Assembly (NCBI RefSeq): GCF_013368755.1
Contig: NC_049566.1
Span: 3,844,001-3,908,000, forward strand
Length of the DNA: 64,000 nucleotides
Direction: 5' to 3'
From: Talaromyces rugulosus
Taxonomy: Eukaryota; Ascomycota; Eurotiomycetes; Eurotiales; Trichocomaceae
Made by a program: the position numbers and the translations under genes. This document shows, piece after piece, positions 44,162-54,956 of this stretch. The notes beneath the pieces were generated by a model. It was given only the letters and a program-made list of their open reading frames with translations. It was not told where the DNA came from and ran no database searches. Position 1 is the stretch's first letter; each line of letters opens with the position of its first letter.

Positions 44162-45256
44162 TTCTTTTATTTCGTTTCGGAACGATCAGAACGTGATGAA
44201 ATGCTAAGAAATCGATGAGGTGTCGAACCACATCAACGACCAGTCGTCCATCGAGACAGCATTATTATGTTGATGATGATGGCAGGAAGAGAAGAAAGAA
44301 ACGGGTGGTGCCTGGAAAAAGCCGGAGAAAAAAAGCCACAAGAGAGGGGAGGGGCAGACCAGACCAGTGACAAGCCAAAACCTTGTCTCGGGTCCCGAGT
44401 ACTGCAGAGAGGTACGTATTATTTTGGTTTGAATTTAACCAGAATAAGCGGGTGCAGTGACGTTTCACTTTTCATCACCAATAATATTTCAAGGGCATGT
44501 GAAGGCTGTGCTAAATCTAATTGTGATGGATCGGTTTCAGATCCATGCGATCTGCCATGGGTTGTCTATTATTTCTCGAGCGTCTCAATCTGTTTTTGGG
44601 TATTGCTTAGCAGAGTAGAGGTTTTAATATATGTATACGTATACAATATGAGAGTTAATAGGCATTTTCTTGTCTGATCCAGACATGCGTCGTCAGATAC
44701 ATACATCGTCCGCGGTGGAGTCGGTGGGGCGCGATGACGAATGCTGCCATCGTATACATCTGACACTCCTCAAACAAAAACTTCTCACTGGCAGTAGCTT
44801 GTCGTTGGTCTGTTGGGCAATTATTACTAGGAGTCTCTTAAAGCTTGTATCAGTTAATGTTTGACCAAGGGTTCAAGTCATCGATCAGGTAAATACAGCA
44901 ATTGATATATAAAATGTTAAAATGCACATGTGGTCCGGGCACGATATGAGATAACCAAGAATTTTAAGGTTAATTCAATGTTTTATACTCAATTGACTAG
45001 TTTATGTATCGATTATTTTACGAATTCAAGTGGTAAATAAACACCAAAGAGTTGTATGATAATGCAATGTAGTCAACAGTACGTGCTCAACTGACCACCT
45101 GAAACTGAGGTTCAGACCTTCAAAGCTATCATAGGACTTAATACTGCAAGCCATATCAACATTTGAACAAGATTGCAAATTTAATATACAAGACCGATCA
45201 AGACAAGAATCAACGAGAGGGTATCTATCTATGCATATCTAGACATAATACATCAA
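44162..45256. other. Intergenic region
   Basis: No supported gene; promoter of the Gln-rich membrane protein gene on its left side, 3' flank of RRP4 on its right. Confidence 0.5.
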
Positions 45257-46459
45257 TCAATCAACAGCCAGCATCACATCCAGAACCCGCCGCCCCTTGG
45301 CTCCGCCCAGGTATTCCCTCCCCTGGCCAGCACTTTCATTATCATCCTCATCGTCCTCCAAATCAGCCTGCAAACTCGCCTCGTACGCGCGCATCACCGT
45401 GTCTTCATCCACGCGAATGCCGCCCTCAACCAGCACGCGAATACAGCCCGACAGGCGCGAAATCTCGCGCCGCGTCTGCGGCGCAATCTCGTCGTTTTGA
45501 CTCGAATAGATCGAGCTCGGTGCGACATCTTCCAGCCGCGTGATGGAGATGTTCTCGGTGGTCGACGTCGTGGCCGCCGTGCCGTCGGCGTGCTTGGAGA
45601 TCCATATGTAGCCGTTGACGCCCAGCACCACATCGACGTCGCCGCCGCCGTTGGCTGTGCTGACGGTCCACGTCTGGCGGCGCGATCTGACGACTCCGCC
45701 GACTGACGTCGCTGGCGCTGCGTGTGCTCCAACGCTGCCCTTTGTTGCGGCTGTCCGCGACGTGGCGCCATTGCCGCCCGTGCCTGTCACAGCAAGAAAC
45801 ACGCCGTTTCGCAGTTTGCCGTACTTGAGCGAGCGCGTATGCAGCGTTGCCGAGCCGTCGGCATGCACGCTCTGCACCTCGGCAACGACAAGATCTCCCT
45901 CGACGAAAAACGTGCGCATCTGCAGCTCATCGGCACTGGTTCGTCGGCGCAGGATCCCACCAGGCAGATTGATTGCTGACAGGGGCAATTGGGCCAGCAG
46001 CGGCGCGGCGACATCGACTTTCCATCGACGGGCCTGGACCTCGACGATGCGTCCGACGACGAGATCGCCAATCTCGGGAATGTAGCGGGCGCGCAGAGGA
46101 TGGACGGAGAGCAGTTTGTTTGTCTTTTGCACGGTGCCGGCGACGGTGGCTATGATGGATGCCGAGTATGGGGTTGTAAAGGTGCCATGGCCTCTGTCGG
46201 ATATAGTTAGAGGGGCGAATCAAGAACCAAGAGAGGGCACTCACCTCATCCATTGTGGATCGCTGGTTACCGACTCACCGGGAACGACAAGCCCCGTGGC
46301 TGATCGGCTGCCCCTGGCGCTGGACGTTTTGGCGAGACGCGGTCGTTTAGTCGGCAGCTGGTCCAGGTCGTCCATGTCGACATCGCCGTCCGAGTCCAGC
46401 TCGTCACTCGACGGACGGCGAATGTCCTCCACCACGGGGGGGAGAATTGTGATGCCCAT
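45257..46459 (-). CDS. rrp4: Exosome complex component Rrp4
   Basis: Exons 46459-46245 and 46193-45257, 383 aa. The N-terminal 60 aa are acidic with a KRPRLAK patch. A conserved segment [20 protein letters not shown] starts the Rrp4 N-terminal domain. The S1 domain follows, [20 protein letters not shown] ... WKVDV, then [23 protein letters not shown]-type domain carries the [11 protein letters not shown] motif. Known role: one of three S1/KH cap subunits of the RNA exosome, binding RNA at the pore entrance in nucleus and cytoplasm. Ala/Thr-rich insertions around [16 protein letters not shown] make it longer than yeast Rrp4. A TCACGTGA palindrome lies 158 bp upstream of its ATG. Confidence 0.88.
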
Positions 46460-46616
46460 GTTGTTGGGTCAGCTCAAAACAGGGGAGGAAAAAAAGAAAT
46501 GCAACGCAGCTGACAGACTATCTGACTCGGTCGGACTGCTGAATTGGAGGTGAACGCATTAAGCGCCAAAAAGAAGAATCGCGGGCCAAATTCTGAGGGA
46601 TCGGCAGTCGCTATCG

Positions 46617-46624
46617 TCACGTGA
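46617..46624. promoter_or_regulatory. TCACGTGA site upstream of RRP4
   Basis: Perfect palindrome 158 bp upstream of the RRP4 ATG; E-box/Cbf1-type core. Confidence 0.45.
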
Positions 46625-46972
46625 GGGGGAGGTGCTGATAAGGGTCACATGACATGCCAAGCCTCTACGCCCGCGCTGACTCATGGACTCGTTAGTCATT
46701 GACTCAGTGGATGAATGCCAAGTGGGCGCCTGAGGCGGCCCGCAGTAACGGCGACCAGATTTAACAGCGACAGATTCAACAGACTGCCCTGTGCGGTGAT
46801 CCGATAATCTTGATGCCGATAGACTATAGCGGTGGTATTATCGGCACCGACACGCTGGGTCGACAGGGTAAAACAACTACGAAATGACAGGGTATGAATT
46901 GGATGATTTCCTTAGTACGGGAACGAGAAGCCACGTAAAATCATCAGAATGTACGAATAAAAAAAAACGAAT

Positions 46973-46993
46973 ACTACTACTACTACTACTACT
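46973..46993. repeat. (ACT)n microsatellite
   Basis: Seven uninterrupted ACT units in intergenic DNA. Confidence 0.85.
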
Positions 46994-48212
46994 AATATGA
47001 TGCATGATGCATCAGTAGCTGTTCCAGCCCGACCCATTGGCTGTTGGGCGTCACCTGATCTGCAACATGACAAATCCGTCACGGCGGATAACCCCCTTCC
47101 TGCAGTCCGGAGACTCCAGACCCCCAACTTTATACTTTAATACTTTTATTCATACTTTTCAGCTTTCCCAGCAGACGGGATGTCCGATCTGTATGGAGAA
47201 AAAAATAATTGTCAGTGCGACGTTATAATTTCAGTCGCGGCAGATCAGAGACAGATCGCTGGGTCGCGGCTTGTTAAATAGCGAGAAATCCGGTATGTGT
47301 CAGGATGCCTGGGCAAAGTCCGTGGCGGCGCGCCGAGATCCAAAAATGGTGTTGAACGAGTCAGGCCTGCCTTGGATCGAGTCAGTTATGGTTCCCTTGG
47401 GTCGATCGGTGATCTACAAGTAGTGTACGTAGGATTTACTCTGATTTTGCAACGGACGCATGTAGTGAATTGAAATAGATGGTACGGAGAACGCACCGCA
47501 CAGTAGTATGATGAATGTACTATGTAGTGATGCCAAAGACAGACCGGAGAAGGCGGGCATACCGCTTGCAGCAGAGCCCGGAGTCTACCCATGGTACTCG
47601 CCCGGGGCCAGCGCAGAAATGTGGGCTGTGGCGTGAGTTATTGACTGCCATTGGTTCAGGAGGGGCGAAACGGTGGAGCCCGGTGGGCATTCCGCAGTGC
47701 CGCGGTTGGTCCTACCACAGGCGCTAGGCACCCACCTCCCGGTACGCCGGGCCAATAGCCATGCTTTGAATGTGGCCACTAGTCATCACTACCAGAAAAT
47801 CAACAAATAAGAACCGCCGGACCACAGCCGAAGGATTTTAGAACAGCGGATCGGCCCTTTCCTATGCTCTCTATCTAGTATCCGCCCCATCCAAACGGGC
47901 TGCTCCGCTTTATTTGTCCGTTTTTGTTTTTTTTCTCTTTAAGTTTTTTTTTTGTGGTCCAAATCCGCCAAGTCCGCGCGCGCGCGCCTTTGTCCCCAGG
48001 TGTCCCGCCGCCGCCGGCCCAGCCCTTTGTTCGACTTTACCACTCTTCGGCTCCGCACTTTCCACCGTCCATCCCTTCTCGCCTCATCCCATCTTCTTAT
48101 TTCTCCCCATCCTTTCAACAATACAATGCCCTTGTATAACTCTATTATTATCTCCATGTAGATAATACTCTTGTTATATATATATATATATTTGCCATTT
48201 TTCTTTTGAAGA

Positions 48213-49268
48213 ATGGCTTGCTTCGCTCACCTCCGCGATAGCGTCCCTTCGTGGATCTCAGACGCCAACCAGTTGTCCGTTCATGTCTACACCAAACGCG
48301 CAGAATTCGCCGCCGAGACGAGGAACAAGCCCAAAACTGGATTACGGAAGAAGCCCGCCACTGCCAGTCTGTCTTCCTGCAACAGCCAGCGCCCCTTGAG
48401 TCTACGAGCCAGGTCGACGAGACGTGGATTGAAACGGATCTTGTCTCGAGAGTCGATCAGAGAAGTCACCAAGCGACGCCGTGTGGACGCAGAGGAGGAG
48501 GGGGCAGAGGAAGAAGAAGAAGAAGAAGAGGAGGAAGAACAAGAAGTAAAGCCAGTCATTTTATATGATGGACACACGCAAAAAGCCCTCGAGCAGATGG
48601 TGCGACATATCTGGTCAGCCAAGAGCAGCATCCGGTCATCTCGAATCTCAACCTCAATGCAGAGCGCCCTCCGCGGTCGAATGAGAATGCGAATGGCGTC
48701 TACCGAAGAAAAAGAAAAAGAAAAAGAAACGCCGTCAACAGACCTGCTGTCGGCCATTGAAGTCGATGACAACGCACTCGCCCCAGACGACGACAACGCC
48801 GAACCGGAAGAGATACCAGACTTTCGTATCACACGCAGACCCGCACGCCAGAAGGAAAGCCCATACGATTTTATCGAGGCGCAACTCGACGCCGCACAGA
48901 ATCTCTGCGAGTCGGCCGCGTACCGGTTCTTGCGTGAGGGTAATTGTCTAGACGAGCTGGAGGGGTTGGTCGGAGCTTATGAACTGGTCCTGGAGGCCGC
49001 GACGACCATGGCCGAGCAGGAGGAAGAACGACTACAAAAAGAAGAATCCGAATTAGCAACAACAGAAAAGGAAGCCGAAGATGATAAACGCCCAGGCGGC
49101 GTGTTGATCGATGGCGCCGACAGCCCCGACGACCTCAACTCCGCCATCCTCGAAGTTGACGATCGCTCCGACACGTCTGAAGTCTCGATTGATATCACCG
49201 CTTTCCGAATGACGCGTTACGGTCAACGCACTTTGCATCCTTTTACCTTGACACGCGCCGCGCGATAA
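48213..49268 (+). CDS. Conserved-looking acidic protein of unknown function
   Basis: Intronless, 351 aa. I do not recognise it. The N-terminal segment MACFAHLRDSVPSWISDANQL looks structured, with a Trp and hydrophobic pattern. A basic stretch follows (RARSTRRGLKRIL ... TKRRR, a possible nuclear signal), then a run of Glu at about 95-109. Another ordered part is YDGHTQKALEQMVRHIWSAK. A later helical region, PYDFIEAQLDAAQNLCESAAYRFLREG, ends in coiled-coil-like EEERLQKEE. The last part reads ITAFRMTRYGQRTL. The 3' flank carries a long (TAC)n tract. The body without stops, the ATG context and patterned helices support a real gene. Confidence 0.7.
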   Translation: MACFAHLRDSVPSWISDANQLSVHVYTKRAEFAAETRNKPKTGLRKKPATASLSSCNSQRPLSLRARSTRRGLKRILSRESIREVTKRRRVDAEEEGAEEEEEEEEEEEQEVKPVILYDGHTQKALEQMVRHIWSAKSSIRSSRISTSMQSALRGRMRMRMASTEEKEKEKETPSTDLLSAIEVDDNALAPDDDNAEPEEIPDFRITRRPARQKESPYDFIEAQLDAAQNLCESAAYRFLREGNCLDELEGLVGAYELVLEAATTMAEQEEERLQKEESELATTEKEAEDDKRPGGVLIDGADSPDDLNSAILEVDDRSDTSEVSIDITAFRMTRYGQRTLHPFTLTRAAR

Positions 49269-49492
49269 TTTCTATATTTTCACATTTCCGAGATCCTATA
49301 TATATATATACCGACCATCTACATTCGTCCGCATTTTTCCTTTTTATTTTTTCCCGTCTACATAACATATATATTATGCATACTACTTCCTGCGACTAAT
49401 ACCCTTTTTTGTCGCCACACTCACTATTTTTTTTTCTTTTATTGTCTACTGTCGTGAATTCAAACTCGACTGAACGCGTGTCGTCACACTAT

Positions 49493-49523
<31 letters not shown>

Positions 49524-50084
49524 GCTGCTGCTGCTCCTGCTACCGTCTTCTCTGCTATGTGTATGAACTTTTGATTCGGCGTTGGATGGCTACCTTGCCT
49601 TATAGGGTTTTTTGTTTTGTTTTTTGTTGTTGAAATCATCGGCGGTCTTGCATGCTTTACCACATATTACTTTCTTTGACTTGCCTTGCCGTGGACACAC
49701 TACCCGGTTTACTACTTACATATATATATATATATTTACTACTATCTTGACTGGCTGACCGCCTTATTTGCGCGACAAAAGTGAAGCAAGTGGGGTTGGG
49801 AGTTGAATTGAATTGAGAATATTGAATGTTACTTTTTCTTTTCCCCTTGTAGATGTATAGTGTAGTATATAAAATTGTAGCTGCTAAGTATGTAACATAT
49901 CATCGTTATATCATTGAATATGACCATGAACATGACTATCGAAGTAAAGATAAAAAAAGAAAGTAAACGCAAGCTCATAATACAATCAGTGTCCATGAAT
50001 CGAATAACAGAAAAAAAACTGTACAAGAATATTTAAAAAAAAAAAACGCTTCAGATAGCAAAAAAATCAAACTCAAAATCAAAA
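49269..50084. other. Convergent intergenic region
   Basis: 3' flanks of two genes. It contains an (ACT)/(TGC) tract at 49492-49534 and a TA tract at 49719-49735. No gene supported. Confidence 0.55.
49492..49534. repeat. (TAC)n-(TGC)n microsatellite
   Basis: About ten ACT/TAC units followed by four TGC units in the likely 3' UTR of the preceding gene. Confidence 0.85.
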
Positions 50085-52338
50085 TCAAACGTTGACAACG
50101 CGCACAGCCGCGCGGTGCACAATACCGCTGCCGCGTCCGCCGACCATGTGCGTCACGGCGTCGTGGATTTCGACGTCTTCATCATCGTCGTCGAAATCGT
50201 CGTCGTCAAAGTCACTCATTTCTTCGTCTTGGCTATAACTCTCGCGGTGGCTATGAGTTGAGGGTTCTTCGATAGGGGTGTGTGTTTTGGGTTGTGCTGG
50301 GGGGGTTGTTGTATGCTGGGTGGTTTGCAGCTGTTGTTGCTGTTGTTGCTGTTGTTGCTGCTGGGCGACTGCTGGCAGCTCGTCGACTTCGCTGATCATA
50401 TCCTCGCTAATCATGCTATCGTCGTACTCGCGCATGAAGCTGTCGCGCATGGACATGCTGCTTTCTGTTTCAGTGTCGTCGCTGAGATGGCTTGTGAGCC
50501 CGAAATCGAAGCCGTCGTTATTACCACTCTGAACACTCTGCACACTCTGCACACTGTGTCTATGGTCATGTCCATTGGCAAGTCCATTAGCAAACGACGC
50601 CGTCGCCGACGACGCCGCCGACCCAGACTCATCCGAGTCCTCTTCAGCCATATCATCCAGGATAGCAGCAACCCGATGCGGATAAATATTGACCGACCCA
50701 ACCCCGTCACCGACAATCACCCCTTCTCTATCAAGATGCGTGCGCGCACGCACAAACGGGTCTAGACGCCAGTAATTCAGCCGCAACTCCTCAATCAACT
50801 CAACCCTTCGATCATGCTGCAGCGCAGTGCCGATGCGGTCGCGCATGGCCGACGTCTGCAGCCACAGGCGCGTGGCGTCGAGCATTTCCGAGGCAATGCG
50901 CTGGCGCTGGCCCTGCAGGAACTCGCGTGTCGGAGAGTATGTCTCGTTCGAGAGTGTTTCGGCCTTGTCGTTGGTGTCCGGCTCGAGATAGCGATAGTTG
51001 TAAGCGTCTGGGCCGCCCAGGTCGGCGGGGATGTTTTCCGGGGCGATGAATTGAGCCAGGTCGTCGAGGGTTTTGGTGAAGTGGACTCTGGACTTGAGCG
51101 AGTCGTTCATCCAGGTTTTGATGATTTTCCAGGATGCTACGCCAGTGGGTTAGTATATTCGTGATCTACTAGTAAGTGGCATGGACTCACCTGAGAAAAA
51201 CCACGGCGCTTTGTGGATGATAATTAGTCCGAGGCATTCTGGATAGAAGTTTTCTAGGCATTTGATAATGAATCTGATGGGCGTGTAGTCCATGTTGGAC
51301 ATGGAAAAGTCGGTCATGTCGAAGATGAGGACCTACATGAATCAGCATACGCAAATACAAAACCGAATCAAATATACGAACAGCAGTTTCAACCTCTGGC
51401 GGCCGCAGCAGCAAGCGGCACACCTCAATGGTATGCACAATATAACGCTCCAGCACCGCATCGCTCTGGTCATCAGCATGGTGCAGACGCACCCTGATAT
51501 CGACAATCGGCCGCCCAGCACGATCAACCCCATGAATAATATTCTTGCCCATACGCAGCTGCTTCACAAAGTCATTTCCCGCGCGCTTCTCACGCCGATT
51601 CGGGCTTGCCATCTGCTGCATCGCATACAACTCCCCTCTCGGGATAATGTCGTCGTCAACGTGCATCTTCTTCGCTCGCCAGGCCATGGTCGACACCAGC
51701 AGCACAAACGCTTTCCCGACATCCCATTTCCGGGCGCGCAGAAAGCGTAGGAGCATGGAGTCCGGGTGGTCGTTTTTCACGGATCCGAGCAGTGTTTGTC
51801 GCAGCTCGTCCGGGGACAGCTTGTACGAGGCCATGACACGTGCCATGACCTGCGCATTCTGCGGACTGGGACGCAGATTGACGCCACCCATGGACTGTGC
51901 ATGAAAGCTCATGGCACGCTTGTGCGTGGAGGCGGTGCGGGCGACGAACGATTCGGATGCATTGCTGAGGATGGAAGTGCGGCGGCGCAGTTTTTTGGGG
52001 TTATTGCTGTTGTTGTTATCATAATTATTATTAACAGGCTGCGTATATGCCCTTTTGGGACCCGAGACTGGGCTGGTCGGCGTCGGAGGCAGATGCAAGT
52101 CCGCGTTGTTATTATTTGCATGGCTGGACAGGCTGTATCGACTGCCAGTGCGCACCGTGTCGAAGCTGTTGGGCGAGCGCGGCAGCTCGTCGAAGCTGGT
52201 GCGCGACGTGAATGTGTTTTGACTGGCAATCGACGAGTCGGCGCCCTCAAAGGCGTTGAGCAGAAACATCCATAGCTGCTGCAGGCGGGCTTCCTGGTCA
52301 GGCGTCAGATTGCCCAGCACGCCCGTGGGGACCTGCAT
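50085..52338 (-). CDS. Sec14-like CRAL-TRIO domain protein
   Basis: Exons 52338-51382, 51332-51191 and 51136-50085, 716 aa. The N-terminus GVLGNLTPDQEARLQQLW is the usual start of this fungal group. A disordered Ser/Asn/Pro segment follows, then the CRAL-TRIO N-domain (LLRFLRARKWDVGKAF). The lipid-binding lobe reads RPIVDIRVRLH, RYIVHTIEVCRLLL, VLIFDMTDFSMSNMDY, CLENFYPECLGLIIIHKAP and DLAQFIAPENIPADLGGPD. Known members bind or exchange phosphatidylinositol and other lipids and tune phosphoinositide supply. The tail is disordered, with a Gln run, a VQSVQSVQS repeat and a long Asp/Glu block. No membrane segment is seen. Compared with yeast Sec14 (about 300 aa) it has large additions on both sides. 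Confidence 0.88.
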
Positions 52339-53277
52339 GTCGACTCAGCATGGGCTGTTGCTCAATTGACAGTGATGGTGGTGGTGATGTAGTTGGATGT
52401 ATATGTACCAATATACATGTGTGTGTGTCAACTAGTGTAGACTCAGGGGAGAGGCTCGGGGAGGACGACCAGAAGACAGAAGACAGCGTCTAGTCTTAGT
52501 CAGTCACTATTCGCCCGATGCATGATCTCATGTGTGTGCCTGTCCAGGCTTATGCCAGCCTCGGCAGACCAAGTGGACTCTAGTCTGAGGGGTAAGTTGA
52601 CGGGGTAAAGTTAGTCGCCAGGCTGGGTGGAGAAGATTCAATTATTAATATTCGCCCTCGCCTCTGCTCTTCGTGCTACCCGGCTGACTTGGCACCCCGT
52701 GCAACACGACTTGATATTCACAGCATCCAATAACCTGGTTGATCTTTTCTATTCAGAAACAAACGATTCGAGTGCAAATGTCCGACTCAAAGTGCGGGGA
52801 GACACTAGTTGCGCCGGCGCCCTTTAGCGAGTCCGGTGAGTCCGTTCACCGCCACGTTTCGCAGAGCAGATTGGAGATTTAGATTGTTTTTATAGGACTG
52901 GACTACTATACTAGCTGTAGTACGGGCCTAGCTCGATTAACTTGAAACAAGCCATACGAGAAACTTGGAAGGTGGATGCATGATCACAAATCTCACAGAT
53001 CTCCAGAGTCCATACTACATATCCATATCGAGTCAGACTGGTGTCAATCTATCAGGACTCGGGTGGACCTGTCAGTCGCGTGCTAATTTGATCACCCATT
53101 GATTAATTAACCAATTGACTGCGTAGTACTATATAGGATCATTAGTTAGTATATGGTGAAGAACTGTAGTGGGCACGATAAGATAAGATAAGCGATAAGG
53201 CAACATTTCAACCATCCGACATCCGCTTGCATCTGAACAGAACATCGACTTCGACTTCGACATCGACACTTCACACC
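52339..53277. other. Intergenic region with divergent promoters
   Basis: Between the CRAL-TRIO gene and the gene at 53278. An ORF at 52627-52827 has no recognisable content. No gene supported. Confidence 0.5.
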
Positions 53278-54762
53278 ATGTCCAACGATTCCCCCGGCCG
53301 CAAACGCAGCTTCACCAACTGGCTGAAGCCCAAAAAGTCGCGCCAGACGCTACGCAAGCGCGGCGCCGAGTCGCTGATGTCCGCCAGCACCACTACGCTC
53401 GCCAGCGTGCACACCAGCTACTACCGCCCCTCGTACGAGCACGAGCCAGTGCCTCCGCTGCCCATTGCACCCTTACAAGCCCATCGCGAGAAATACCGAG
53501 ACGCGACATCGCGCATTGATACTCAGCTCGGCGAGAATCGCGATTATACGGCGATTCTGCACGCGCTGAGCCTGCAAGAGACGTTTGATGCCAACGACGT
53601 GAGACGGACCGGGCGGGACAACCGGCCACCGGGAGACAAAGCCATTGCAAGTCTCAGTTGGCAATTATGGCGCTGTATTACAGACTATCTCGATCCCAAG
53701 TCGACGGTGTGTCTGGCGCTGGCCAGCAGAACCCTCTATCGCCGCCTCGGCCGACGTCCGTTTACCATGCTTGAACTTCCGGAGAACTACGGCTACAAAA
53801 TCGAGTTTTTGAATCTGCTAGATGTATACCTGCCCCATCATCTGCTGTGTTTCCCCTGCGGAAAATACCACCGGCGCACGCAAGAAGGCCAGGAAAAGTT
53901 ACAGTCAGCACGCGTGCTGAATCCGCTCTTCGCATGTCCCAATGAGCGCAACATGGTACGCCGGCCGCCGCGCCATCGCATTGCCCACGGCCGGAACATT
54001 CCTTTTGCTTTCGTACAGCTCACCACGCGTGCCCATCGCTTCTCGCCGCGATACGGCATCCCGGCCGACTCGCTGGGCCGCCGGTGGAAGCACGACGAGT
54101 GGACGCTGGCCACGCGATACTACGTGCATGAAGGCCGGCTGCTGATGCGGGTCATCAGCCAGCGATTCGCCCCGTGCGGGCTGCCTCCCAGTGGAAAACG
54201 TTTATTACTCTACTCGCGCGACGACTACTGGCCGTTCTTCTCGGCGTGCGCGCACTGGCGTGACGGCGAGCTGATGAACGTGTGCAAATGCGCGCTCGAC
54301 CATGTGCCTGTGCCGCGCGACACTGGCGGCTTGCAGGGCATCGAGGGCAAATTCAAGGACGCCATCCGGCCCGGAACTCGCAGCGACAACTCGTTTGGTA
54401 TCCCCAGCCAGTGCAGCCGGTGCCAGCCCATGCGCCGCTGTCCGTTTTGCCCGACTGAATACCAGATCGAGATCAAGCTGGCCGAGGACCGGCGTGACCC
54501 GCGCGCTGTCAGCTTTCGCCATGCCCTGGTGGTGACGCGTTGGAGCGATTTGGGGGACGGCTCAACACCAAGCTTGTCGCAGGAATGGGCGGCGTGCAAT
54601 GGAGAGACGGACGAGTACGACTCGTTCAAGAGGCTGGGGAAGCGTGCCATCTCGGGCATTTTCGAGTCGGCGTTTACGCACGATACGATTCCTGGGCGGC
54701 GCATCATCTCGATGAACCCGGACAACAAGAGGGGTGGCGAGAAGCGCAACGACTGGTATTGA
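53278..54762 (+). CDS. Fungal protein with possible F-box-like segment and Cys-rich end, unknown function
   Basis: Intronless, 494 aa from the ATG at 53278. The basic N-terminus is disordered (RKRSFTNWLKPKKSRQTLRK). Around residues 125-155, SLSWQLWRCITDYLDPKSTVCLALASRTLY has the leucine/Trp pattern of an F-box-like motif. After that come paired Cys: HHLLCFPCGKYH, and later CSRCQPMRRCPFCPTEYQI, which look like metal-binding knuckles. FQSAFVQL-type hydrophobic strands and YYVHEGRLLMRVI lie between. This layout is seen in a lineage-expanded fungal family without assigned roles. An SCF-type role would need a Skp1-binding F-box, which is only suggested here. Confidence 0.7.
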   Translation: MSNDSPGRKRSFTNWLKPKKSRQTLRKRGAESLMSASTTTLASVHTSYYRPSYEHEPVPPLPIAPLQAHREKYRDATSRIDTQLGENRDYTAILHALSLQETFDANDVRRTGRDNRPPGDKAIASLSWQLWRCITDYLDPKSTVCLALASRTLYRRLGRRPFTMLELPENYGYKIEFLNLLDVYLPHHLLCFPCGKYHRRTQEGQEKLQSARVLNPLFACPNERNMVRRPPRHRIAHGRNIPFAFVQLTTRAHRFSPRYGIPADSLGRRWKHDEWTLATRYYVHEGRLLMRVISQRFAPCGLPPSGKRLLLYSRDDYWPFFSACAHWRDGELMNVCKCALDHVPVPRDTGGLQGIEGKFKDAIRPGTRSDNSFGIPSQCSRCQPMRRCPFCPTEYQIEIKLAEDRRDPRAVSFRHALVVTRWSDLGDGSTPSLSQEWAACNGETDEYDSFKRLGKRAISGIFESAFTHDTIPGRRIISMNPDNKRGGEKRNDWY

Positions 54763-54956
54763 GCGGAACAAAAGTGAAGCAATTTTATATATCTTATATT
54801 TTTATTATAGATATTGTATTTTTATCTTTTCATCAACTAAAAAGTGTTGTTAGTAATCAGATGACATAAGCCGTGCGGAGCGGCCAAACTGTATCCTCCC
54901 GACTTCATCTCATCATCTAGGCTTGTCGCAGCACAATGTAAACGACCCCCATCCTG

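Larger units (their letters stand above)
46460..48212. other. Intergenic region with divergent promoters
   Basis: Between RRP4 and the gene at 48213. It contains TCACGTGA at 46617-46624, an (ACT)n tract at 46973-46993 and a TA tract at 48175-48191 just before the ATG at 48213. No further gene supported. Confidence 0.55.

Noticed and set aside
54225..54782. 185-aa minus-strand ORF
   Set aside because: Antisense shadow of the gene at 53278-54762.
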